Source: Fibrobacter sp. UBA4297 (GTDB lineage Bacteria; Fibrobacterota; Fibrobacteria; Fibrobacterales; Fibrobacteraceae). From it: 64,000 bases of DNA. Shown in pieces: positions 54,044-60,985 of the stretch (position 1 is its first letter; the number at the start of each line of letters is the position of its first letter). A program made the translations under genes and the position numbers. Under the pieces are notes generated by a model. It made no database searches. It saw nothing but the letters and a program-made list of their open reading frames with translations, and was not told the DNA's origin. The stretch is taken from contig NZ_DGUZ01000019.1 of assembly GCF_002394865.1 (NCBI RefSeq), positions 106,038-170,037 of the forward strand, written 5' to 3'.

Positions 54044-55165
54044 ATGTTCGTCTCCCAACTCCGTCCCCGCTGTTTTTCGTTCACGCTTCTGCTAAGCGTT
54101 TTTTTAATGCATGCGGAGGCGGCAAGTTTTGACGGCATTTTTGATGCGGGATGGACGACGGCCTACCAGTCAGCGGATTCCATCAACCACATGCACGTGC
54201 GATTGCATGCACTCGGCATAGAGCAAGTTGTGTTGCAATATGCGGCGGTCGAAAAGACGCACTTGTATTACCCTTCACAGCTAGACTTTTTGCAGAACAC
54301 GCAATACAAGAACAACCAGCTTTTCCCCAAGAGCATCGATGCAGCGAAGCCTGCCGGGAACAAGCTTTGGTTCGGGCTTTATTACGATGGCGAAAACTGG
54401 TACACTCCGCCGACAGTTGAACAACTTGACACACTGGCATCACGGAATTTGAAAGTACTCGACGAGCTGCAAGCGCTTTACGGGAACGAAACTGTAATTG
54501 AAGGAGTCTATATTCCGCAAGAAATTGCTCGTTATTATTGGGACGGATTCCGCGAAGACGCAACAGCAGCGGCACTTGCAACGCATTTTTTAATTCCAGT
54601 CACGCAAGCCGCTCAAGCGAAAGGCTGGAAAGTCATGGCCGCACCGTTTTACAACCAGAATTTGGAAACGCCCGAAAAGTTGCAAGCATTTTTCGAACAA
54701 CTTTTCGCAACAGGATTCAAGCCAGATATTATCGCCGTGCAAGATGGCGTTGGGACAAGCGATGCAGGCAAGCCGCATGCCAGCACAGCAACCGCCGGGA
54801 ATTACGAGCGGGTGATTGCGAAAACTTGTACGCAATACGGGATTGAATTTTGGGTTGATATGGAACTATTCCGCACGAACGATTCGCACGCGCTTGCCGA
54901 TAGCGCAAGACTTTCGGCGCAATTGGATACGGCACGAGCGGCAGGGGCGTCAAAAGTTATCGCATACGATTTGGCCGTTCTCGGGAATGCAGGGTTGGAT
55001 TCGCTTGAAAAATGGTTCCCGCGAGACACGTCGCAAGCAACGGAATCAATTTTTGACATTCGCAGAATTCGCCAAGACGGGAATCGTCGCAATTCAAGCA
55101 AGTCGCGCAATAAAGAAATTCGTTATTACAAGCTGAATGGCGCAAGAGTAAAGACAAGCGAATAA
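54044..55165 (+). CDS. Secreted DUF4434-like TIM-barrel protein
   Basis: The protein has 373 residues with a signal peptide of about 25 (HAEAASF). The barrel has DUF4434 features: FDGIFDAGWTTAYQSADS near the start, VVLQYAAVEK, LWFGLYYDGENWY, VIEGVYIPQEI with a conserved Glu, and DIIAVQDGVG with WVDMELF. This fold is glycoside-hydrolase-like, but activity is unproven. The C-terminal tail EIRYYKLNGARVKTSE parallels that of the divergent lyase-like neighbour. The starts of the two genes are about 105 bp apart, so they may share control. Confidence 0.75.
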   Translation: MFVSQLRPRCFSFTLLLSVFLMHAEAASFDGIFDAGWTTAYQSADSINHMHVRLHALGIEQVVLQYAAVEKTHLYYPSQLDFLQNTQYKNNQLFPKSIDAAKPAGNKLWFGLYYDGENWYTPPTVEQLDTLASRNLKVLDELQALYGNETVIEGVYIPQEIARYYWDGFREDATAAALATHFLIPVTQAAQAKGWKVMAAPFYNQNLETPEKLQAFFEQLFATGFKPDIIAVQDGVGTSDAGKPHASTATAGNYERVIAKTCTQYGIEFWVDMELFRTNDSHALADSARLSAQLDTARAAGASKVIAYDLAVLGNAGLDSLEKWFPRDTSQATESIFDIRRIRQDGNRRNSSKSRNKEIRYYKLNGARVKTSE

Positions 55166-55198
55166 TTTATTATTATTTTCAAACAAAAAAGGAGAATT

Positions 55199-55807
55199 AT
55201 GAAAAAATTTATCTTATTCATCACATTTACCTTCGCCCTCTTCTTTGCGGGTTGTGCAGGATCCAGCAGCAGTAATCCTTCATACACAAACTATCGTTTC
55301 TTGACAGGTAATCTGTACCTCCATACCGAAATTCCAGTACCCACAGAAATTGATCTTAAATTCATCAACAAAAATCACGATTACAAATACGCAAAACCGA
55401 TTTACACCTATGAAAGAAGCCTCTCCGCTTTTTCATTTATCAAAGACGACGTCATTACAAGAATTAGGGCAATGGCCCCAAGGTTTATGAAAGCCGATAC
55501 AAACTTTCACCCTGCTGAAAACTTGAGCGATTCAGAGTATATCGACTTTTATATCAAATACGTTCTTACACATTACTACCCATCGACATCCAAAGAGGAT
55601 GCTATCTACAACAGTGAGCTCAACTACGGTTACAATTGTCATTATCCCAAGGATCCTGACATCATTCATTGCGTAGCGCTTCGCATAACGCCCCAAAGAA
55701 ATTTTGTCGCCATAGAAATGACCGCTCCGACAAGATCCGAAGAGAATGTCAAAGACTGGATTGTACCCACAATCGAAAGCGTTGACGAAAAAATGGTGCA
55801 GAAATAA
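55199..55807 (+). CDS. Lipoprotein of unknown function
   Basis: The protein has 202 residues with a signal peptide and lipobox (LFFAGCAGSS, Cys about 19) followed by a serine run. The mature domain is mixed alpha/beta (FIKDDVITRIRAMAPRF, YIDFYIKYVLTHYYPS). No family is recognised. GGAG lies seven bases before the ATG. It lies 33 bp after the DUF4434-like gene and 18 bp before the DUF4419 gene, so an operon is likely. Confidence 0.65.
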   Translation: MKKFILFITFTFALFFAGCAGSSSSNPSYTNYRFLTGNLYLHTEIPVPTEIDLKFINKNHDYKYAKPIYTYERSLSAFSFIKDDVITRIRAMAPRFMKADTNFHPAENLSDSEYIDFYIKYVLTHYYPSTSKEDAIYNSELNYGYNCHYPKDPDIIHCVALRITPQRNFVAIEMTAPTRSEENVKDWIVPTIESVDEKMVQK

Positions 55808-55825
55808 ACCTCTATATATCGGGTC

Positions 55826-57010
55826 ATGAATAAATTTATTTTCATCCTGTTTTTTGCAATTGGGCTTGGGACCGCTGCAGCTGACGCAATTGTCAAGGAC
55901 AAAAAAGTCAAAGAGAGCACGCCCAAATACGCCATGACCAAAATCATGGATTTTAGCGGTAGCCAAGTTTTGCTGGACGAACGCACAGAAAAACTGCACA
56001 TTCAAGAATTAATAAGCGGAGAGCACCGCACTTTTCCGCACCCGTTTGTTGCCATGGTCGGAATGGCTTTTGCAAACCACCACTCTATCGAAATTTTCCC
56101 CGACGACATTTGGCTTTTGATTATGGACGGCATCCGCATGCACGTCAAAAACAACCGCGACGCACTCAAAGGGAAATTTATTCAAAACGGTTCTGACACG
56201 AACATTGTCATTATCGACAATTTCCTAACTCCGCAAGCTCCGCCAACAGCGTGGAAAAGGAACATCTCCGAAATATACGACACGCTCTACCAAAAGTTGC
56301 CCGAAACGACAAGAACCACTTTCGATGTCGATTTTTCCACCTCCACCGCCATAGACAAATTCGTTTCAAAGACGATGCTCATGGCCATCAGCTCGGAATA
56401 CTACACCTACACGATAATGACATTGTGTGGCATCCCGCAAATTTTCATCAAAGGCAAAAAAGAAGACTGGGAAAAACTGAAAAGTTCATTCGACAATCTG
56501 GCAAACATTCTCGACATGCCCTGGTGGGCAGAACAAATCAACCCGATACTCAATGAATTTGTCAATGCTTTTGAAAAAAAATACAACATGGAATTTTGGA
56601 GAAGCATCTACAAAGATGTGCCTCGTGGCAAAGGAAGTGGAACGCAGCCCAAAATCAATGGTTGGATAACCAAATTTTTCCCCTACATAGACAAGATAGG
56701 ACCAGATCTTTCGATAATAAAACAATGGCCCCCCGAATTTATAGATTCATTCGATGAGGAATTGAAGCAGAAAATAAAGCAATTACAAGAAGAAGCAAAG
56801 CATCCCTTGAAACACCGCACCGACTGGGTCGAGCCGCTCGAATATAAGGATTTTACGATTGGCAAAAACGACGTTCCCATCAAATGGAAATATCTTGACC
56901 GCGAAATACCCCTGAAGCTTTCCACCGGTTTTTGGGGAGTGACCATTGACCCGAAAACAAAGCGATTGAAAGCCATCCGCGGGTATGTACTGACAAGAGA
57001 AACGAATTAG
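55826..57010 (+). CDS. DUF4419-domain exported protein
   Basis: The protein has 394 residues with a signal peptide (about 1-20, GTAAADA). The DUF4419 signature is clear: HPFVAMVGMAFANHHSIEI, PDDIWLLIMDGIRMHV, then DFSTSTAIDKFVS, MLMAISSEYYTYTIMTLCGI and DWEKLKSSFDNL. DUF4419 occurs in fungi and bacteria, with no known function. A secreted form next to a lipoprotein suggests an envelope role. The last four bases overlap the convergent small gene at 57007. Confidence 0.85.
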   Translation: MNKFIFILFFAIGLGTAAADAIVKDKKVKESTPKYAMTKIMDFSGSQVLLDERTEKLHIQELISGEHRTFPHPFVAMVGMAFANHHSIEIFPDDIWLLIMDGIRMHVKNNRDALKGKFIQNGSDTNIVIIDNFLTPQAPPTAWKRNISEIYDTLYQKLPETTRTTFDVDFSTSTAIDKFVSKTMLMAISSEYYTYTIMTLCGIPQIFIKGKKEDWEKLKSSFDNLANILDMPWWAEQINPILNEFVNAFEKKYNMEFWRSIYKDVPRGKGSGTQPKINGWITKFFPYIDKIGPDLSIIKQWPPEFIDSFDEELKQKIKQLQEEAKHPLKHRTDWVEPLEYKDFTIGKNDVPIKWKYLDREIPLKLSTGFWGVTIDPKTKRLKAIRGYVLTRETN

Positions 57011-57195
57011 GATTTTTTCGTCAATTTGCCGCCAGCGATAAGCACCAAAAAGGCGGCACCGCCAACACCCACAATCTTCTTGATATCGCTCCAAAATTCA
57101 CGACGTTTTTCTTTGCACGATTCGCAAAGTTTTTCAGAGTCCTCGGCTTTATCGCAACCGCATTTTTTGCATTTATTCCACAATTTCTGAAGCAT
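57007..57195 (-). CDS. Small zinc-ribbon-like membrane protein
   Basis: The protein has 62 residues. The N-terminal half has two CxxC pairs (CKKCGCDKAE and LCESCKEK), like a short zinc ribbon; the C-terminal half is one hydrophobic helix (IVGVGGAAFLVLIAGG) with a basic end. A perfect AAGGAG lies seven bases before the ATG at 57195, which supports expression. Such zinc-ribbon/membrane-helix microproteins are widespread but of unknown role. Its end overlaps the 3' end of the DUF4419 gene on the other strand. Confidence 0.65.
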   Translation of the reverse strand: MLQKLWNKCKKCGCDKAEDSEKLCESCKEKRREFWSDIKKIVGVGGAAFLVLIAGGKLTKKS

Positions 57196-57634
57196 AATCA
57201 AACTCCTTAATCATTGGAGGTGAACGAGAAGTCTTTTTAAAATACCATTTTTTGTTAGGAAAGGGAGTAATGGAGGTCACAGATTGGAGGATGGCATCCT
57301 CACCCAAACTTTTATATATTTGACGCCTACGGCGTCCGCGGCGGTGGCTCGGTAATAAAAATATGCCAGCATTTTTTTGCAACGCTCGCCTTGCACGCTT
57401 ATGAAGTACTGGTTTAAAGGCGATGCCAAGGAGCAGTTCAAAATGGATTTCAAGAAATGCAGCGAAGTTTATGGCTACTTCTGGCTTTCCGCTAGACGAA
57501 ATTCAAAAGCGTAAAGCTAAATATGATTGTGCATAATCCTTTGGCAAAGCGCCCAATACCAATAGGGTTATTAAAAGGTCATTACGAATACAAATGTTCT
57601 TTTGCAAAAGGAATACTGTCAATAAAGGATTGTA
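57196..57634. other. Gene-poor stretch before the HEPN-like gene
   Basis: This gap of about 440 bp holds GACGC-CTAC-GGCGTC (57330-57344 region), a possible 37-codon frame at 57401-57514 and an AT-rich end. No tRNA, transposase or clear promoter is visible. It marks the edge of an accessory patch with lower GC and genes unlike the neighbours. Confidence 0.5.
57401..57514 (+). pseudogene. Short ORF, possible gene remnant (37 aa)
   Basis: ATG 57401 opens 37 codons (MKYWFKGDAKEQFKM... ending ARRNSKA). It has protein-like composition, with Tyr, Trp and Lys in natural order, but no ribosome-binding site and no recognised family. It may be the leftover 5' end of a lost accessory gene or a chance frame. 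Confidence 0.25.
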
Positions 57635-58246
57635 ATGCTTAAGAATACTCTAGGAAAAAACGATTACTCTCAATCTCAGATTTTTGAATTATTGGGTAGA
57701 ACGCTTTATGTATGCAATTTTATTGAACTTAGACTCCGTTGGATGCATCAACATCGTGGAGGCCTTTGGACCGGCAAAACTCCTGAAGAACTACTAGATA
57801 AATTAAAGAAGGTTGTAGAAAAACAGCAAAAAGAAGACAAGGCTCCTCTTGGCCCAATTGGCCAAGAAATGCTAGACGCTATTTACACGCCCCGTTGTGA
57901 CAAAGATTTGGAAAATGCAAAAGAGCAAAATCTGTTCGCTCTCAAACTCGATTATAAAATCCAGTCGAAAGGACGATTCCGTCGCGCTAGAACTAAATTC
58001 AAAAAATTTATTGAAACTCGAAATTATCTCGTTCATTATTTTGCTAGAGACTATGACTTGACAAACGAAGATTCATGCAAAAAAGCCTATGCTGATTTGA
58101 AAAATAAAAGCGCCATAATCAAAGATGCGCTTGAGTTCTTTAACGAGGACTATGAAACAATGCAAAAAGATTTGCATAAGTTTCAAGAGCATTTGAAAAA
58201 AATGTCTTCCAAACCAGATTTTCAACCAAATACGGAAAATGTTTAG
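57635..58246 (+). CDS. HEPN-like helical protein, possible RNase/toxin
   Basis: The protein has 203 residues and is all-helical by composition. Near the middle it carries RNYLVH (Arg129-His134), an exact RxxxxH motif with Asn after the Arg, preceded by a basic helix (FRRARTKFKKFIETRN) and followed by YFARDYDL. This is the hallmark of HEPN-type ribonucleases, which occur in toxin-antitoxin, abortive infection and CRISPR systems. The assignment rests on this motif and the helical context only. No MNT partner is adjacent. The start ATG at 57635 is preceded by AAAGGATTG. It has lower GC than the flanking core genes. Confidence 0.5.
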   Translation: MLKNTLGKNDYSQSQIFELLGRTLYVCNFIELRLRWMHQHRGGLWTGKTPEELLDKLKKVVEKQQKEDKAPLGPIGQEMLDAIYTPRCDKDLENAKEQNLFALKLDYKIQSKGRFRRARTKFKKFIETRNYLVHYFARDYDLTNEDSCKKAYADLKNKSAIIKDALEFFNEDYETMQKDLHKFQEHLKKMSSKPDFQPNTENV

Positions 58247-58280
58247 ATAGTCCGAATTTCGTTGAAAAACATTCAAATTT

Positions 58281-58481
58281 CTATTTCTTTTTACGGGCGT
58301 CGTAAACAGCTTGTTTGTCGGCAACGCAACGGCTGAATTCAGACATAAAGGATTCAGCTCCCTGTCGAATGTCATCTAAAATCTCCTTGTGGGACATCTT
58401 AGAATGCTTCAGGGAATTGCACTCGCGCAGTTTGCGGATGTCTTCTGCATCAAAGCGGTTGCTCATTTCGGGAGTATCCAT
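58281..58481 (-). CDS. Small helical protein downstream of the AbiEi-type gene
   Basis: The protein has 66 residues, is charged and helical (RFDAEDIRKLRECNSLKHS, MSHKEILDDIRQGAESF), with no signal or membrane helix. It lies 34 bp after the AbiEi-type gene on the same strand, so they are probably one unit. It is far too short to be an AbiEii nucleotidyltransferase and has no GSX10DXD motif. Its role is unknown; a partner or regulator of the AbiEi-like protein is possible. Confidence 0.55.
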   Translation of the reverse strand: MDTPEMSNRFDAEDIRKLRECNSLKHSKMSHKEILDDIRQGAESFMSEFSRCVADKQAVYDARKKK

Positions 58482-58515
58482 ATTTTAAATATACAATAAA
58501 TGAGATGAAAAAAGT

Positions 58516-59094
58516 TTATAGTCCTATTTCCAAATATGTGCTCAAAGTCTTTGCGACTCGCAGTTTTTTTGCGTATTTCATAAGTGTTGAGATGTTCCTA
58601 CCGCGACGTTTGAGATAGCTTTTGACTATTTCTGCACATACATCTAATCCGATTTTATTTCGGTATTTTACAGCATCGCAGACAGAACGTTCTAAATCTG
58701 TAACATGTACTTTATGCCCATGCACCTCCGCTATCGTGATTCCAAAATCCAGCAGATGATCAGACCAATAATAAAGCGTTATTGGAGGATATTCAGGCAA
58801 TACGAGTTTTCGTTTACGTGGAATGGCTACACAAAATGAGTTAGGAATCTGCGTGGTAAGTTCGTAGTGATCCCATGCCGAGAACATGCACAGCACTCCA
58901 CCAGGCACAAGAATGTCTATATCAAGCATCGTATCAGCCAATACGATGGGTTCTGTAAAAACTCCTGGTCGAAGGCGAAGCAATTCACCCGACTGAACCT
59001 TTTGCAAAACCTGATGATACTGATAAGTGCTCAAGTCGTTGCGAACTATGAAACCTTCGGTATTGCGAATTTCTCTTCCATCGTATTTTGGCAT
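58516..59094 (-). CDS. AbiEi-type antitoxin/transcriptional regulator (type IV TA family)
   Basis: The protein has 192 residues. The N-terminal winged-helix part (about 15-60: TYQYHQVLQKVQSGELLRLRPGVF, cut here) and the following domain (GGVLCMFSAWDHYELTTQIP, ITIAEVHGHKVHVTDLERSVCDAV) match AbiEi_4/DUF6088-type antitoxins of type IV systems. AbiEi normally represses its own operon and counteracts AbiEii, a nucleotidyltransferase. AbiEii is missing here; a 66-residue unknown protein follows instead. The promoter lies within an inverted repeat, and the ATG is about seven bases after the -10, so the message may be leaderless. Confidence 0.7.
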   Translation of the reverse strand: MPKYDGREIRNTEGFIVRNDLSTYQYHQVLQKVQSGELLRLRPGVFTEPIVLADTMLDIDILVPGGVLCMFSAWDHYELTTQIPNSFCVAIPRKRKLVLPEYPPITLYYWSDHLLDFGITIAEVHGHKVHVTDLERSVCDAVKYRNKIGLDVCAEIVKSYLKRRGRNISTLMKYAKKLRVAKTLSTYLEIGL

Positions 59095-59139
59095 ACTTCC
59101 AATATAACAAAATTACGGCACTTTAACAAATATGCCGTA
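59094..59139 (-). promoter_or_regulatory. AbiEi promoter with overlapping inverted-repeat operator
   Basis: On the minus strand TTGTTA (59129-59124), a 17-bp spacer and TATATT (59106-59101) form a good promoter. The inverted repeat TACGGCA-N12-TGCCGTA (59114-59139) covers the -35 and the spacer. The predicted transcription start coincides with the ATG at 59094. AbiEi proteins are known to bind inverted repeats in their own promoters, so autoregulation is likely. Confidence 0.65.
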
Positions 59140-59578
59140 GAATTTTAACATTTGATAAAAAAAGCAAAGCACAAAAAAGCGTTAAATTGCGTTAAGGATA
59201 GTGACCACGGTGTGGCGGCCCTTCGGCATAAGGTTGGTGAGCTTGTCGAACCACAGGGACCTTTTTCAATGCTATCCTGCCGAAGGTCCGTCGCAAGAGC
59301 TGCGCGGGGGTGCCGTAGGTGCGCACGGGCGGCCTTGCGATATAGCCCGACCTTGCCCATGGGCAAGGGAACGCCCAACACAAGTCTCGTGCAAGGAGAT
59401 TCCCCATCAAATGGGGAATGACAAGGAAGAAGTGCTCAGGAACGATGCAAAACAGGCTTGTTATGCGCTCTGCTCCGCACGCAGCATGCAAAAGTTCCTA
59501 AATTTTAGTTAGTAACATTCTCTACCGGGATCGCCATCCCGATGGATTAACTCTCAACAAATGAGGAACAAATAAAAA
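59140..59578. other. Gene-free stretch before the carboxynorspermidine synthase gene
   Basis: No gene is supported here; all frames of some length are arginine-rich and out of keeping with coding use. It holds GC-rich inverted segments (for example CCTTGCCCATGGGCAAGG at 59351-59368) and a GGAGAT-type palindrome at 59395-59423. AATGAGGAAC precedes the next ATG. Confidence 0.5.
59395..59423. repeat. Palindromic intergenic repeat, GGAGAT/TGACA family (copy 3)
   Basis: GGAGA is followed by stem TTCCCCAT, loop CAA, stem ATGGGGAA and TGACA. It shares the flanks with the copies at 41029 and 45631 but has a different stem. Confidence 0.75.
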
Positions 59579-60853
59579 ATGGCAAGAGCATTGATTATCG
59601 GTTGTGGCGCCGTTGCCACAGTTGCTATCAAGAAGTGCTGCACCTGCAGCGAAGTTTTTAGCGAAATCTGCATCGCCAGCCGTCATCGCGAAAATTGCGA
59701 GAAGTTGGCTCAGGAACTCCGCCCGAACACGAAGACGGTCATCACGACTGCCGCTGTGGACGCTGACAAGGCCGAGAACGTCTCTGCTCTCATTAAGCAA
59801 TACAAGCCGGACCTGGTGATGAATATCGCCCTCCCCTACCAGGACCTCGCCATCATGGATGCATGCCTTGAATGTGGCGTGAACTACATGGACACGGCTA
59901 ACTACGAGCCGGAAAATATCGACGATCCGGAATGGCGCAAGGTCTACGACAAGCGCTGCAAGGAAAAGGGTTTTAGCGCCTACTTCGATTACAGCTGGCA
60001 GTGGGCTTACAAGGAAAAGTTTGAAAAGGCTGGTCTCACGGCTTTGCTCGGTTCCGGCTTTGACCCGGGTGTTTCTCAGGCATACTGCGCCTACGCCTTG
60101 AAGCACCAGTTCGATACGATTGAAGAAATCGACATTCTCGACTGCAATGGCGGCGATCACGGCTACAAGTTCGCAACGAACTTCAACCCGGAAATCAACC
60201 TCCGCGAAGTTTCTGCTCCGGGCAGCTACTGGGACACGGACGAGAACGGCAAGGGCCACTGGGTTGAAATCCCGGCCATGAGCATCAAGCGTGAATACAA
60301 CTTCGCACAGGTCGGCAAGAAGGACATGTACCTCCTCCACCACGAAGAAATTGAATCTCTCGCCCAGAACATTCCGGGCGTGAAGCGCATTCGCTTCTTC
60401 ATGACGTTTGGTCAGAGCTACCTCGACCACATGCGTTGCCTCGAAGATGTTGGCATGCTCAGCACGCAGCCGATCAAGTTCCAGGGTCAGGACATTGTGC
60501 CTATCCAGTTCCTCAAGGCTCTCCTCCCGGACCCGGCAAGCCTCGGTCCTCGCACAGTGGGCAAGACGAACATCGGTTGCATTTTCAAGGGTACTAAGGA
60601 TGGCAAGCCGAAGACTTACTATCTGTACAACGTTTGCGACCACCAGGAATGCTACAAGGAACTCGGCAGCCAGGCTATCGCCTACACAACTGGCGTTCCG
60701 GCTATGTGCGGTGCCATGATGGTGCTCACGGGCAAGTGGAACAAGCCGGGTGTGCATACGGTCGAAGAGTTCGATCCGGATCCGTTCATGGAAGCCCTCA
60801 CCAAATACGGTCTCCCGTGGAACGAAGACTTTAATCCTGTATTAGTCGACTAA
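59579..60853 (+). CDS. Carboxynorspermidine synthase (saccharopine dehydrogenase family)
   Basis: The 424-residue NADPH enzyme joins aspartate semialdehyde to a diamine to form carboxy(nor)spermidine, a route to (nor)spermidine in many gut bacteria. The Rossmann start ALIIGCGAVATVAIKKC is clear, followed by NIALPYQDLAIMDACLECGV, YMDTANYE and LLGSGFDPGVSQAYC, words typical of the Lys9/CANSDH branch. The arginine decarboxylase gene follows after a heptamer element, making a polyamine locus; the decarboxylase nspC is not in the window. Confidence 0.88.
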   Translation: MARALIIGCGAVATVAIKKCCTCSEVFSEICIASRHRENCEKLAQELRPNTKTVITTAAVDADKAENVSALIKQYKPDLVMNIALPYQDLAIMDACLECGVNYMDTANYEPENIDDPEWRKVYDKRCKEKGFSAYFDYSWQWAYKEKFEKAGLTALLGSGFDPGVSQAYCAYALKHQFDTIEEIDILDCNGGDHGYKFATNFNPEINLREVSAPGSYWDTDENGKGHWVEIPAMSIKREYNFAQVGKKDMYLLHHEEIESLAQNIPGVKRIRFFMTFGQSYLDHMRCLEDVGMLSTQPIKFQGQDIVPIQFLKALLPDPASLGPRTVGKTNIGCIFKGTKDGKPKTYYLYNVCDHQECYKELGSQAIAYTTGVPAMCGAMMVLTGKWNKPGVHTVEEFDPDPFMEALTKYGLPWNEDFNPVLVD

Positions 60854-60861
60854 AAAAGTCG

Positions 60862-60957
60862 GTCATTAGTAGTTAGTCATTGGTTATTAGTTGTTATAAA
60901 AGCGACAAAGTCGCCTAGTATAAACTACAGACTAATGACTATTGACTAATAACTAAA
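60862..60957. repeat. Heptamer inverted-repeat element in the polyamine locus
   Basis: The left arm reads TCATTAG, TAGTTAG, TCATTGG, TTATTAG. The hairpin GCGAC-AAA-GTCGC is at 60902-60914. The right arm reads ACTAATG, ACTATTG, ACTAATA, ACTAAAC, the reverse-complement type of the left units. It begins soon after the TAA stop of the synthase gene. It is one of the clearest members of the family. Confidence 0.9.
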
Positions 60958-60985
60958 CTTGACACCTGATTCTTGAGACTAAACA

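Noticed and set aside
57173..57382. 69-codon minus-strand frame upstream of the zinc-ribbon microprotein
   Set aside because: It has low-complexity basic composition and overlaps the true ribosome-binding site and start of the microprotein.
59152..59421. Arginine-rich 89- to 103-codon frames before the carboxynorspermidine synthase gene
   Set aside because: They overlap in several frames within GC-rich palindromic DNA, with no start signal or family likeness.
57196..59578. Prophage or integrative element
   Set aside because: No integrase, att-like direct repeats, tRNA end or phage structural genes are present; only a small accessory patch is supported.
59522..60757. 411-codon open frame antisense to carboxynorspermidine synthase
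   Set aside because: The plus-strand gene has clear Rossmann and family motifs; the antisense frame does not.
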